A stretch of DNA of 8,992 nt from Planctomycetota bacterium (GTDB lineage Bacteria > Planctomycetota > Planctomycetia > Pirellulales > Thermoguttaceae): the NCBI GenBank assembly GCA_021784975.1, contig JAJYGU010000491.1, positions 1 through 8,992 on the forward strand, given 5' to 3'. A program made the translations under genes and the position numbers. Below the pieces are notes generated by a model. That model saw only the letters and a program-made list of their open reading frames with translations, did not search any database and was not told the DNA's origin. Shown here piece by piece: positions 1 to 7,815 of this stretch (position 1 is the first letter of the stretch; each line of letters starts with the position of its first letter).

Positions 1-247
1 CGGCCAGCCACGCCGGTCCCGGGGATTCCCGCGATGCACGCCGCTTCCAGGCTCTTTACCCCTCCTCGAAAATGCCCCGCTTGGTCTCACGCCGCCACTC
101 GTACCGCACAAGTCAGCGTTTCATGCGAATTTCACTCACGGCGCCACCCCCACCAACCTCCAGTTGCGGAACTGCTGGCATGATTCCTGGTCGCTGGTCA
201 GCGGAAAAACGCTCTGGTAAGATGGCGGGTGATACAGCCAACCCACC
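1..247. other. Intergenic region with no convincing gene
   Basis: No open frame here resembles a protein I recognise. One plus-strand frame is open from the left edge to a TGA near 183, but its predicted peptide is a proline/arginine/histidine-rich string typical of non-coding GC-rich DNA. A minus-strand peptide of 17 codons ending in a TAA near 59 is preceded by an in-frame stop. The only regulatory candidate is the weak promoter listed separately. Confidence 0.5.
195..223 (+). promoter_or_regulatory. Weak sigma70-like promoter candidate before the propeller/phosphatase gene
   Basis: TGGTCA at 195-200 and TAAGAT at 218-223 are separated by 17 nt. Each matches four of six consensus positions. 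Transcription would start near 230, giving a leader of about 18-30 nt before the ATG at 248 or 260. Matches this loose arise by chance, and planctomycete promoters are poorly characterised, so this is only a candidate. Confidence 0.2.
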
Positions 248-2746
248 ATGAGGCGACCTATGTGCTCGCTCCGCCATTATTCTTATTCTGTAGGGTTTGG
301 ACTCGCGGTGCTTGCGGCTGCCGCCGCGGCGTCGGCTGCCACCAAGGACAGGCTGCCCGTGCGGACGCCCGACGAAGACGTCGACAGTCCCTCCGTCCGT
401 CATCGGCAGGGCCTGGCGCCAAGCGAGAACCTGCTGTTTAACGGCTGGGGCGTCACCCCAGCCGGCCAGCACGTCCCCTGTGGCGATATCGCCCAGAAGC
501 TGGTAATCGCCCCGGACCAGAAAGCGGTGTTGGCGGTCTGCGCCGGCTACAATCAGGCGGGCATCAACGTCACCTCGCTGGATGCCAAGCGGCAACGGCA
601 GTTCATTCGCCTCAAAGAAGTCTTCAACGGCCTGGTCTTCAGCCGCGACGGGAAGACCTTTTACGTGAGCGGTGGCGATTCCGGGCTGATTCACGTCTTC
701 AGCTACGCCGGCGGCAAGGCTGCCTGGACGCGGCAGGTGCGTCCCCGGCCGGGCAAGACGCTGATCTTTCTGGCCGGCATGGCCCTGCACCCGGCCAGCG
801 GAGCACTTTACGTCTGCAACGAGGGCAATCACGAAGTCTGGGTGCTCAATCCCAAGACGCTCCGGATCGAGAAGACAGTGAATGTGGGCCAGCACCCGCA
901 CTCCTGCGTGTTTGGCGCCGACCGGCGATACCTGTACGTGAGCAACTGGGGCAGCCGCAGCGTCAGCATCATCGACACGAAGAACAACACGCGCGTTCGT
1001 GAGATTGCCGTCGGCCTCCGCCCCAACGACATGGTGGTGGCCCCCGACGGCCGTTTGTTCGTGGCCTGCTCGGGCGACAACACGGTGCACGTGATTGCCA
1101 CCGCCAGGCTGGAAAAGAAAGGCCCCGAGGCCAGCCACGCGCGGCGATTGCCGGAAGGGGCCCGCGAAATCATCTCCACCTCGCTCTATCCGCAGTCGCC
1201 CGAGGGGAGCACGCCTTGCGGGGTGGCCGTTTCTCCCGACGGCAAGACGCTGTTCGTCGCTAACGCCGACAACAACGACGTAACGGTCGTCGACATTTCC
1301 GGCGCATACTCGGCGGTCAACGGCTTCATTCCCACGGGTTGGTATCCGACGGCGGTGGCCGTCTCGCCGGACAAGCATTTCCTGCTGGTCGCCAACGGCA
1401 AGGGCTTGGCCTCGCAGCCGAGCTACCCGCCGCGGGTCAAGAGTCCGGACCGGCTGCATACCGGTATCCCCTTCAACAACGGGAGCCGGCTGCTGGAAGG
1501 GTCGATTTCCTTTATCGCCAAGCCCGACGCCAAGCAGATGGCCGCCTACACCGCCGCCGTCCGCCGCAATTCGCCCTACCATCCGGAATACTTCGTCACG
1601 ACGCCGCCCGCCGGCGAGACGGTGATTCCCACCCGGGTCGGCGCGGCTTGCCCGATCAAGTACGTGCTCTACATCATCAAGGAGAACCGCACCTACGACC
1701 AGGTCTTTGGCGACATGAAAGATGCCGAAGGGAAACCAATCGGCAACGGCGATCCCAAACTGACCATGTACGGCGAGGACGTAACGCCCAACCAACACCA
1801 GCTTGCTCGCGATTACGTGCTCTTGGACAACCTTTACTGCAACAGCGAGGTCAGCGTGGACGGGCATAGCTGGACCGACGCGGCCATTGCCACCGACTAC
1901 AACCAGCGCTCATGGATCATGTCCTACGCCAAGCACGGCAAACTGCCCGGCAACGCTGAAATGCAGACTCCGGCCAACGGCTACCTGTGGGACCTCTGCC
2001 AGCGCCACGGGCTGAGCTACAAGAATTACGGCGAGGGGGCGTCGCGCGTCCCCTCGGCCAACCGCGGCCGCTGGGCGGGCCGCGACATGGACCGAGTGAA
2101 GTACTGGATTGAAGACTTGCACGCTGCCGAACGGTCGGGCGAGCTGCCGCGGTTTACGATCATGTCGTTGGGCGAGAACCACACCCACGGCACGGCCCCC
2201 GGGGCCAACACGCCCGAGGCCTGCGTGGGCAGCAACGACCTCGGCATAGGCCGGCTGGTCGAGGCGGCCACCCACAGCAAGTTCTGGAACGAGATGGCGA
2301 TCTTCATCATCGAAGACGACGCCCAAAACGGCCCCGACCACGTGGACGCCCACCGCACGGCGGGCCTGGTCATCAGCCCCTACTGCCGCCGCGGCGTGGT
2401 CGACAGCACGCTCTACACCATGGCCAGCATGATCCGCACCATCGAGCTGATCCTGGGACTGCCGCCGATGACACAATACGACGCCGGGGCCACGCCTATG
2501 TTCGGTTGCTTCCAGGCCCGGCCGGAGGCGACGCCCTACGCGGTCCTTATGCCCAAGGTGGACCTGGCCGCCAAGAACACCCGCCGATCACCCTATGCGG
2601 CGGAGTCCGCCGGGATGAACTTCCAGGCCTACGACCTCGCGCCCGAGGACGAGCTGAACCGCATCCTCTGGCGGGCAGCCAAGGGTCCGAATGTCCCCTA
2701 CCCAGCGCCCATCCACCGCGCCTTGTTCACCAGGCCGCCGGAGTGA
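248..2746 (+). CDS. Secreted YVTN beta-propeller / phosphoesterase fusion protein
   Basis: The predicted protein has 832 residues. Residues 1-30 form a signal peptide: a basic start, a hydrophobic run from about 15, and Ala-Ser-Ala just before Ala31 as a likely cleavage site. Residues about 80-390 carry YVTN/YncE-like propeller repeats, for example LYVCNEGNHEVWVLN (188-201), LYVSNWGSRSVSIID (229-243) and LFVANADNNDVTVVD (335-349). Residues about 470-800 match the phosphoesterase/alkaline phosphatase superfamily: KENRTYDQVFGD (478-489), VDGHSW (537-542), LGENHTHGT (641-649) and IIEDDAQNGPDHVDAH (687-702). The Asp, Glu and His residues in these motifs are the expected metal ligands. The protein is probably exported to the periplasm or cell surface and hydrolyses a phosphoester, with substrate unknown; the propeller may bind a partner or the substrate. 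An in-frame ATG at 260, preceded by AGGCG, is a credible alternative start and keeps the signal peptide. The gene stands alone, with no close neighbour on its strand. Confidence 0.9.
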   Translation: MRRPMCSLRHYSYSVGFGLAVLAAAAAASAATKDRLPVRTPDEDVDSPSVRHRQGLAPSENLLFNGWGVTPAGQHVPCGDIAQKLVIAPDQKAVLAVCAGYNQAGINVTSLDAKRQRQFIRLKEVFNGLVFSRDGKTFYVSGGDSGLIHVFSYAGGKAAWTRQVRPRPGKTLIFLAGMALHPASGALYVCNEGNHEVWVLNPKTLRIEKTVNVGQHPHSCVFGADRRYLYVSNWGSRSVSIIDTKNNTRVREIAVGLRPNDMVVAPDGRLFVACSGDNTVHVIATARLEKKGPEASHARRLPEGAREIISTSLYPQSPEGSTPCGVAVSPDGKTLFVANADNNDVTVVDISGAYSAVNGFIPTGWYPTAVAVSPDKHFLLVANGKGLASQPSYPPRVKSPDRLHTGIPFNNGSRLLEGSISFIAKPDAKQMAAYTAAVRRNSPYHPEYFVTTPPAGETVIPTRVGAACPIKYVLYIIKENRTYDQVFGDMKDAEGKPIGNGDPKLTMYGEDVTPNQHQLARDYVLLDNLYCNSEVSVDGHSWTDAAIATDYNQRSWIMSYAKHGKLPGNAEMQTPANGYLWDLCQRHGLSYKNYGEGASRVPSANRGRWAGRDMDRVKYWIEDLHAAERSGELPRFTIMSLGENHTHGTAPGANTPEACVGSNDLGIGRLVEAATHSKFWNEMAIFIIEDDAQNGPDHVDAHRTAGLVISPYCRRGVVDSTLYTMASMIRTIELILGLPPMTQYDAGATPMFGCFQARPEATPYAVLMPKVDLAAKNTRRSPYAAESAGMNFQAYDLAPEDELNRILWRAAKGPNVPYPAPIHRALFTRPPE

Positions 2747-3111
2747 AGAGGCTGCCGTGCCGCGGAGAATACCGAACACGGACCTCCGGCGCATCCAGGC
2801 ACGCCACCAGCGATTGGCGAAGTTGGCCGGCTCCGTAGCGAGAGAATCACGAACGTGCGAAAGGACGTGCATCCGATCGGCCGTACGATTCATGGGCGAA
2901 TAGCCGGACGAAGAGGTCGCGGCCTTTGTCGGCAAAGCCCGTGGGCCGTTGGACGAGCCCATTCCCATGTTGCAGTGGCAGCAGTCGCTCTTCTGAGTCG
3001 GTCCTGTGAAACCAATGACCACGCCCGAGTTTTGGGTCAGTTTCTCAGACGCAACTCTCCCAACGCGCTCATCGAGCCAGTCGGCTTGCGTCGGCCGAGC
3101 ATCGATAATCT
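2747..3111. other. Spacer with no intact gene
   Basis: This stretch after the propeller/phosphatase stop holds no intact gene that I recognise. Several short overlapping frames are open on both strands, none with a recognisable domain or a good ribosome binding site. The only protein-like stretch is the remnant listed at 2904-2996. I see no strong hairpin followed by a T-run that would serve as a terminator for the upstream gene. Confidence 0.45.
2904..2996 (+). pseudogene. Possible C-terminal remnant of an unidentified gene
   Basis: Between TAG (2901-2903) and TGA (2994-2996), 30 codons read like the natural end of a soluble protein: acidic at first (PDEEVAAFVGKARG), then EPIPMLQWQQSLF just before the stop. 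The same frame is open upstream of the TAG from about 2691, so this could be the tail of a gene broken by a nonsense mutation. However, most of that upstream stretch overlaps the end of the propeller/phosphatase gene or is arginine-rich and unconvincing. I do not recognise the family, and chance is a real alternative. Confidence 0.2.
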
Positions 3112-3140
3112 TTGGTCTTTTCCTGCCAGCATGTTATGCT
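3112..3140 (+). promoter_or_regulatory. Candidate sigma70-type promoter for the HerA-NurA-methyltransferase operon
   Basis: TTGGTC (3112-3117) and TATGCT (3135-3140) are separated by exactly 17 nt, in a locally AT-richer patch. Transcription would start near 3147, giving a leader of about 70 nt. A small dyad, AGCAT-GTT-ATGCT (3128-3140), covers the -10 element and could be an operator half-pair, although five-base arms are common by chance. This is the best-placed promoter candidate in the spacer, and no other obvious promoter lies inside the operon. Confidence 0.35.
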
Positions 3141-3205
3141 AACGGGCCAGTTGGGGGACTCTCGATGAAGAGGGAAGGACGGTACATCGCTTTTTTCAAG
3201 GTGAA

Positions 3206-3211
3206 CGGAGG
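3206..3211 (+). promoter_or_regulatory. Shine-Dalgarno that decides the HerA start
   Basis: CGGAGG lies 3 nt before an in-frame GTG (3215) and 9 nt before an in-frame ATG (3221). The longer spacing and the stronger codon favour the ATG. The GTG would add only two residues. Confidence 0.6.
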
Positions 3212-3220
3212 TTTGTGAAA

Positions 3221-5341
3221 ATGGGTAGCATTGTGGGATTGGTCGGCGGGCAGCTAGGTGCCCCCCAGTTAGACGGGACGCTCGAAGCGGCTGCGGGTCC
3301 GCTGATTGCGTTAGTTGACCCAGATGCGTATGTGGGCGAAGTCTACTCTCTCGGCTATGAAACGGCCCTCGTGCAGGTGCATGATTTCCACCGGCAAGCC
3401 GTTGGCGGAATTCCGGCACTCTCATTCCTGCTGGCAACACGAGTCGCCCCCACTCAGCCTGTGGATGTTCGTGCCGAGGATTCGAGCGTCATCCTGCTCC
3501 GCGTGCTCGACCAAGCCGACCTTCCCAACGCGACAGAAGCGCTCCGTGTCCGGGTGGAGAACGCGCAGAACGTCAGCGGCGAACTCGACAAGAACTGGGA
3601 CCACCGCGATGTAATGGACCCATCGACGGCCCATATTCTCAGCTACGCGGGTGTTCGATGCCGAGTGATCGGCACCTTTTACGTCGGCGACGTGGGAGTG
3701 GATGGGCAACCCCGCTACGCGCTCTCGTTTGGCTCCGACATCAGCAACTACTACCCCAATCGGGGGCTGAAAGTCCTCAAGCCGAGAGGAAGCGTCCTGG
3801 AAGCGATTGTGAACTACCGCGATCCGCGGCTCGCTGACGCCTCGGTAAGCAACGCAATGGTCAGCATTGGCACCGTTCGCTACGCTTCCACCAATCGGCC
3901 GTTCCAGAGAATTGGCGACGTGGATTTCGCGATCACGCCCACCGACCTTCTGAGCCAAAAGACCGCGCTCTTCGGCATGACGCGCACCGGCAAGTCCAAC
4001 ACCACGAAGATTATGCTCAAGGCGATCTTTGCCCTGCGGTGGAGCGCAACGCCGCAGCAGAGAATCGGTCAGCTTGTATTCGACCCCAACGGCGAATACG
4101 CTAATGAAAACACCCAGGACGCTTCGCACAATCTTGAGCCAAACGCGATCAAGAATGTCTGGGCCTGTGGTCCTGCCAGTCAGCACGCTTCCTTGCAGGA
4201 AGATGTCTTGACCTACGGGATAACAAGACATCCGAATGATCCCCAGCGTCATCTCATGCTGCTCAATTTCTACCTGGACGACAATCTGCAAATTGGCAAA
4301 GAGATAATAGACGGCGCACTCGCTGGTCTTTCGGACAAGTACATAACCAACTTTCGGGATGTTGTTTTTGATCCGCCGGACCCGCGCGACAAGTCGGCTG
4401 TTACTCGGCATAATCGTCGCGTACTGTGCTACCGCGCCCTTCTCCATAAGGCGGGGTTTGCGGTTCCCAAGAGCGTATCGCCGCAGACAAGGGGCTTGTT
4501 TGGCAAGGAACTTCTGGCGGCAATGAATGGCAGTACAGGCGATAGGGCACCTGATTACCGGAACTGCGCGACCATCCTTTCCAAGTCGTCAACCTCGTGG
4601 GCGGAAATCGCGCAAGCCTGTGGCATACTACAGAACTTCATCAGCAATGGGAAAGACTCAGGATATGCCGCCTTCGATCAACAGTACGTGCAGAACCATA
4701 CCTCGGGGTCATGGGCAGACGACAACCTAAAGAAGATTCTTGAAATGTTCTTTTACCCCAACGGATCGCGTTCCGTCGGGCGCGTTGCCGAGCAACATAC
4801 GCCAGATACAAGCACCGATTACGCGGACGATATTTACGAGCACCTAAAGGCGGGCCGGCTGGTAATCGTCGATCAGTCGAGCGGCAACCCAGAACTGAAC
4901 AAATCCGCCGCGGATCGGATCATTCGCCGGATATTTGGGGGGAATCAGGAGCTTTTCCGCACCGCGAAGGCTCCGCCGGACATCCTCGTGTACGTGGAGG
5001 AGGCCCACAATATACTGCCCTCATCAAGAGAGCTTGGCACATCGGACATCTGGGTGCGAACGGCGAAGGAGGGAGCGAAGTACCGGATCGGGCTGGTCTA
5101 TGCCACTCAGGAGGTAAGCTCCATCCAGAAGAACATCCTGCGCAACACGGCCAACTGGTTCATCGGGCACTTGAACAACACGGACGAAACCAAGGAACTC
5201 AAGAAGTTCTATGACTTCGCGGACTTTGAGCAGAGCATCCTGCGTGCCCAGGACCGGGGTTTCCTGCGAGTCAAGACACTATCGAACCCCTACGTCGTTC
5301 CCATCCAGGTGCAGCGATTCGCCATCGAACAACAAACCTAG
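3221..5341 (+). CDS. herA: HerA-family DNA translocase ATPase
   Basis: The predicted protein has 706 residues from the ATG at 3221 (708 from the GTG at 3215). The N-terminal part, up to about residue 190, is beta-rich and starts with a short IVGLVGG strand, as expected for the HAS-barrel domain of HerA proteins. The ATPase core follows: Walker A FGMTRTGKSNTTK (251-263), the HerA signature FDPNGEY (287-293), Walker B ILVYVEEAHN (588-597), and a sensor region ATQEVSSIQKNILRNT (628-643) ending in GHLNN. HerA proteins form hexameric rings that pump DNA into or past an attached NurA nuclease. At about 700 residues this is longer than typical archaeal HerA (about 500). The extra length lies between Walker A and Walker B, roughly residues 300-545, with no recognisable domain. 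It is the first gene of the operon, and NurA starts about 12 nt after its stop. Family assignment is firm; a defence rather than a repair role is inferred from context. Confidence 0.92.
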   Translation: MGSIVGLVGGQLGAPQLDGTLEAAAGPLIALVDPDAYVGEVYSLGYETALVQVHDFHRQAVGGIPALSFLLATRVAPTQPVDVRAEDSSVILLRVLDQADLPNATEALRVRVENAQNVSGELDKNWDHRDVMDPSTAHILSYAGVRCRVIGTFYVGDVGVDGQPRYALSFGSDISNYYPNRGLKVLKPRGSVLEAIVNYRDPRLADASVSNAMVSIGTVRYASTNRPFQRIGDVDFAITPTDLLSQKTALFGMTRTGKSNTTKIMLKAIFALRWSATPQQRIGQLVFDPNGEYANENTQDASHNLEPNAIKNVWACGPASQHASLQEDVLTYGITRHPNDPQRHLMLLNFYLDDNLQIGKEIIDGALAGLSDKYITNFRDVVFDPPDPRDKSAVTRHNRRVLCYRALLHKAGFAVPKSVSPQTRGLFGKELLAAMNGSTGDRAPDYRNCATILSKSSTSWAEIAQACGILQNFISNGKDSGYAAFDQQYVQNHTSGSWADDNLKKILEMFFYPNGSRSVGRVAEQHTPDTSTDYADDIYEHLKAGRLVIVDQSSGNPELNKSAADRIIRRIFGGNQELFRTAKAPPDILVYVEEAHNILPSSRELGTSDIWVRTAKEGAKYRIGLVYATQEVSSIQKNILRNTANWFIGHLNNTDETKELKKFYDFADFEQSILRAQDRGFLRVKTLSNPYVVPIQVQRFAIEQQT

Positions 5342-5343
5342 CC

Positions 5344-5349
5344 GGGGAG
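5344..5349 (+). promoter_or_regulatory. Shine-Dalgarno of the NurA gene
   Basis: GGGGAG sits in the short gap after the HerA stop. It is 4 nt before ATG 5354 and only 1 nt before GTG 5351, so ATG is the likelier start. The compact arrangement suggests both genes are translated from one message. Confidence 0.5.
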
Positions 5350-5353
5350 AGTG

Positions 5354-6703
5354 ATGCCTTACGAAGGGGAATTCGCATCGTATCGTTCTGTCCGCAGGAT
5401 CGTCGAGGCGGAACGGGTCCAAAAGTTGCTCAACCGGGCCAGGGTTTTCCGTGGCGCGTCGCGTCAAACGCCGCTTGCTCCAAAGCAGGACTTGGATGTC
5501 GTCGCTGATCTTCCTGTGTTCGTGCTGGCTATCGACGGGAGCTATGCCGAGGTAGACGTTCGCATAGGCTACCCCGGCGCGAAGGTGGGCTATGTGACGG
5601 TCGCCAGCGTGCTCCTTGATCTTGATCGCGTCAGCAGGCTCGACGAGTCGCGTCCGATTGATCCACGGGAGTTTCGCAAGACCGAACAAGCGGAGACCAT
5701 TGACTCTGCGCTACCGGGCAGCAACGTCGTAACGATCAACCAGAAGTCCGCTTGCTCGTCGTTCCGCCAGGAGGTCTATGAAATCTTTCACGACATTATC
5801 CTGGATGATGTTGATCGAGTCCGGCTGTTGACCACATACGAAGAACTGCTGCAACGAAAACCCGCATCGCGTGGCCAAGAATGCCCATACCGGGAATCGC
5901 ACGGCTGTACGGCCGAAATCGTCGTGCCGCGGGGCGTATCCGACTGCCCGCAGTGCAAACGCCCGGTGTTCTCGACGGATGCCCTACGAATCCACGAGCG
6001 GTTCCGCGACCTGGGGACGAATGGAGAGGCGTTCGGGCTGGTCATGCAAGTCTGGGAACGGATTCTGCTGATCCACTTTCTACGGTGCTTCGAGCGGCAG
6101 AATCTGCTTGGCCGAATGGGGCGGCTGGCGTTCTTCGTGGACGGTCCACTAGGGGTGTTCGGGCCGCCGGCATGGCTGAGTGCGGCGATCAGCGCGGAAC
6201 TGAAACGACTTAATGCGATTGTCCGGGCGGAAACCGGGAACGATCTGGTTATTGTCGGCGTGGAAAAGAGCGGGAACTTTGTCACTCATTTCGAGGAAAT
6301 CGACCGCACCGAGAATCCGGGCGAGCAACGGTTCTGCCCACGATCATATATGTTGCTCACGGATCAATACATCAAGGAGCGAATCACTTGTTCCGATAGC
6401 GACAAGAGGTATGGGCAAGACACGTATTTCGGGCGGAAATTCTTCTACAAGACGAGCGGAGGCGCTCAGATTGTAGGGACCATTCCGTTCCTTACGGACG
6501 AGCAGGACACCTTGCGGCACGATGACATCTCGATCTACCCTCGGTTCGGAACGCTGTGCTCGCTTCTGGACAAGCTGGCATCGTCACGGTATGTCAACTC
6601 CGTAACGCCCCTGATTGCGGCCCATGCACACGCAGCAATTCCCCTTCACCTGGGTACGAAAGTTTTGCAGCGCCTGGCAACCGCTTTGATGGGCGACCGA
6701 TGA
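5354..6703 (+). CDS. nurA: NurA-family nuclease with a zinc-ribbon-like insertion
   Basis: The predicted protein has 449 residues. NurA nucleases have an RNase H-like fold with metal-binding acids. Here the first is D61 in AIDGSY (59-64) at the end of a hydrophobic strand, and the second is D263 in FFVDGPLGVFG (260-270). Further conserved-looking blocks are VGVEKSG (301-307), DQYIKERI (337-344), DTYFGRKFFYKT (356-367) and a His-rich C-terminus with H424 and H426. Between the two acids is an insertion of more than 100 residues with C177, C185 (H183 nearby), C198 and C201, resembling a zinc ribbon. The protein is longer than archaeal NurA (about 340 residues), mostly through this insertion. NurA degrades DNA when driven by HerA, which is encoded immediately upstream. 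The stop overlaps the methyltransferase start as ATGA. A GTG at 5351 is an alternative start that adds one residue. Confidence 0.85.
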   Translation: MPYEGEFASYRSVRRIVEAERVQKLLNRARVFRGASRQTPLAPKQDLDVVADLPVFVLAIDGSYAEVDVRIGYPGAKVGYVTVASVLLDLDRVSRLDESRPIDPREFRKTEQAETIDSALPGSNVVTINQKSACSSFRQEVYEIFHDIILDDVDRVRLLTTYEELLQRKPASRGQECPYRESHGCTAEIVVPRGVSDCPQCKRPVFSTDALRIHERFRDLGTNGEAFGLVMQVWERILLIHFLRCFERQNLLGRMGRLAFFVDGPLGVFGPPAWLSAAISAELKRLNAIVRAETGNDLVIVGVEKSGNFVTHFEEIDRTENPGEQRFCPRSYMLLTDQYIKERITCSDSDKRYGQDTYFGRKFFYKTSGGAQIVGTIPFLTDEQDTLRHDDISIYPRFGTLCSLLDKLASSRYVNSVTPLIAAHAHAAIPLHLGTKVLQRLATALMGDR

Positions 6704-7815
6704 GTACGGCATCCTTAGCGCGAAGCAAGTACGCGAGCGCAAATCGGCGTTGGGCCGGAATTGGCCCCTACTACGCGATGTTTCCCATCGCGTTCGCCGA
6801 ACGAGTCATTCGACGATATACCGACGTGGGCGATGCCGTCCTCGATCCCTTCTCTGGCCGTGGGACCGCAGTTTTCGCGGCTGCTGCGCTCGATCGTTCG
6901 GGGGTGGGGATTGAGATCAATCCTGTCGGCTACGTCTACACGAAAGCGAAACTGAATCCGGCGACCCGCCTGGCTGTCGAGAAGCGCATCGTCGAATTGG
7001 ACAAGAATGCGTGGCGCTATCGGCAAGCTGCTGAGGCCATGCCCGTCTTCTTTCACCGCTGCTACTCCCAAAGGGCACGGGAGTTCCTGCTGACGGCTCG
7101 CAACTGGCTGGACTGGCAAGGCAGCCGAGTTGATTGTACGACGATGGCGCTCTTGCTCGTGCATTTGCACGGCAAGCGGACAGATTCCTTGTCGAATCAA
7201 ATGCGGCAAACGAAGTCCATGTCTCCCCAATACGCGGTGCGCTGGTGGACGGAGCAGCGGTTGGGGCCGCCTGATGTTGAGCCGGTGGAGTTTATGAAGA
7301 AGAAACTCGACTGGCGTTACGCGAAGGGCATTCCCGATTTGCGCGAAAGCAGGGTCTACCTTGGCGATAGCGTGGCGGTGCTTCCAAGGGTTCGGCAAGG
7401 ACTTGCCTCGCTGGGAACTGAAAAGGCAAAGCTGCTACTTACATCGCCGCCCTATTGTGGAGTAACGAACTACCACTATGACCAATGGCTCCGGCTGTGG
7501 CTCCTTGGCGGTCCTTCGGCCCCCACCGCGCCAGCCGGCCCGCATCAGGGCAAGTTCGTAGACCGCACCAAGTATCAGCAACTCTTGAAAAAAGTCTTTA
7601 CGGCTTCTCGAGAATTCCTGGGCGATGATGCCGTTATCTACGTCCGAACCGACTCTCGTAAGGTGACGCTAGCGGCTACGGCCGCCGCCTTGCGACATGC
7701 CTTTCCAGATAAGCGCATGCAGAGGAGGCGCAGGCCCGTTGTGGGGAGTACCCAGACGGAGCTATTCGGAGGCGAATCGAATCAAGACGGTGAGGTTGAC
7801 CTGATCTTGAAGTGA
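6700..7815 (+). CDS. DNA amino-methyltransferase (N4-cytosine or N6-adenine type)
   Basis: The predicted protein has 371 residues. The SAM-binding motif I is DPFSGRGT (49-56), followed by GIEINP (70-75, motif II with the acidic residue). A possible motif X region (PYYAMFPIAFAERVIRRY, 23-40) precedes motif I. The catalytic motif IV is TSPPY (248-252), leading into NYHYDQWLRLWLLGG (257-271). The order X-I-II, then about 175 residues, then IV resembles the alpha arrangement; the middle segment may hold the target-recognition domain. TSPPY is typical of N4-cytosine enzymes, but N6-adenine activity cannot be excluded. The start at 6700 overlaps the NurA stop (ATGA), implying translational coupling; the frame stays open back to 6556, but that would bury 48 residues inside NurA. 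The product probably marks host DNA so that the HerA-NurA nuclease spares it. Methyltransferase identity is firm; target base, site and role are inferred. Confidence 0.88.
   Translation: MSTASLARSKYASANRRWAGIGPYYAMFPIAFAERVIRRYTDVGDAVLDPFSGRGTAVFAAAALDRSGVGIEINPVGYVYTKAKLNPATRLAVEKRIVELDKNAWRYRQAAEAMPVFFHRCYSQRAREFLLTARNWLDWQGSRVDCTTMALLLVHLHGKRTDSLSNQMRQTKSMSPQYAVRWWTEQRLGPPDVEPVEFMKKKLDWRYAKGIPDLRESRVYLGDSVAVLPRVRQGLASLGTEKAKLLLTSPPYCGVTNYHYDQWLRLWLLGGPSAPTAPAGPHQGKFVDRTKYQQLLKKVFTASREFLGDDAVIYVRTDSRKVTLAATAAALRHAFPDKRMQRRRRPVVGSTQTELFGGESNQDGEVDLILK

Noticed and set aside
113..1867. 584-codon open frame on the minus strand opposite the propeller/phosphatase gene
   Set aside because: It is antisense to a well-supported gene, is rich in Arg, Gly, Val and His without a domain, and is explained by high third-position GC.
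3422..4447. 341-codon minus-strand open frame opposite herA
   Set aside because: It is antisense to the conserved HerA core with no recognisable motif or ribosome binding site.
6556..6699. N-terminal extension of the methyltransferase by 48 residues
   Set aside because: The extension lies wholly inside nurA and has no domain-like sequence. The ATGA overlap at 6700 is the usual coupled start.
6715..7398. 227-codon minus-strand open frame opposite the methyltransferase
   Set aside because: It mirrors the methyltransferase codons and has no recognisable domain.
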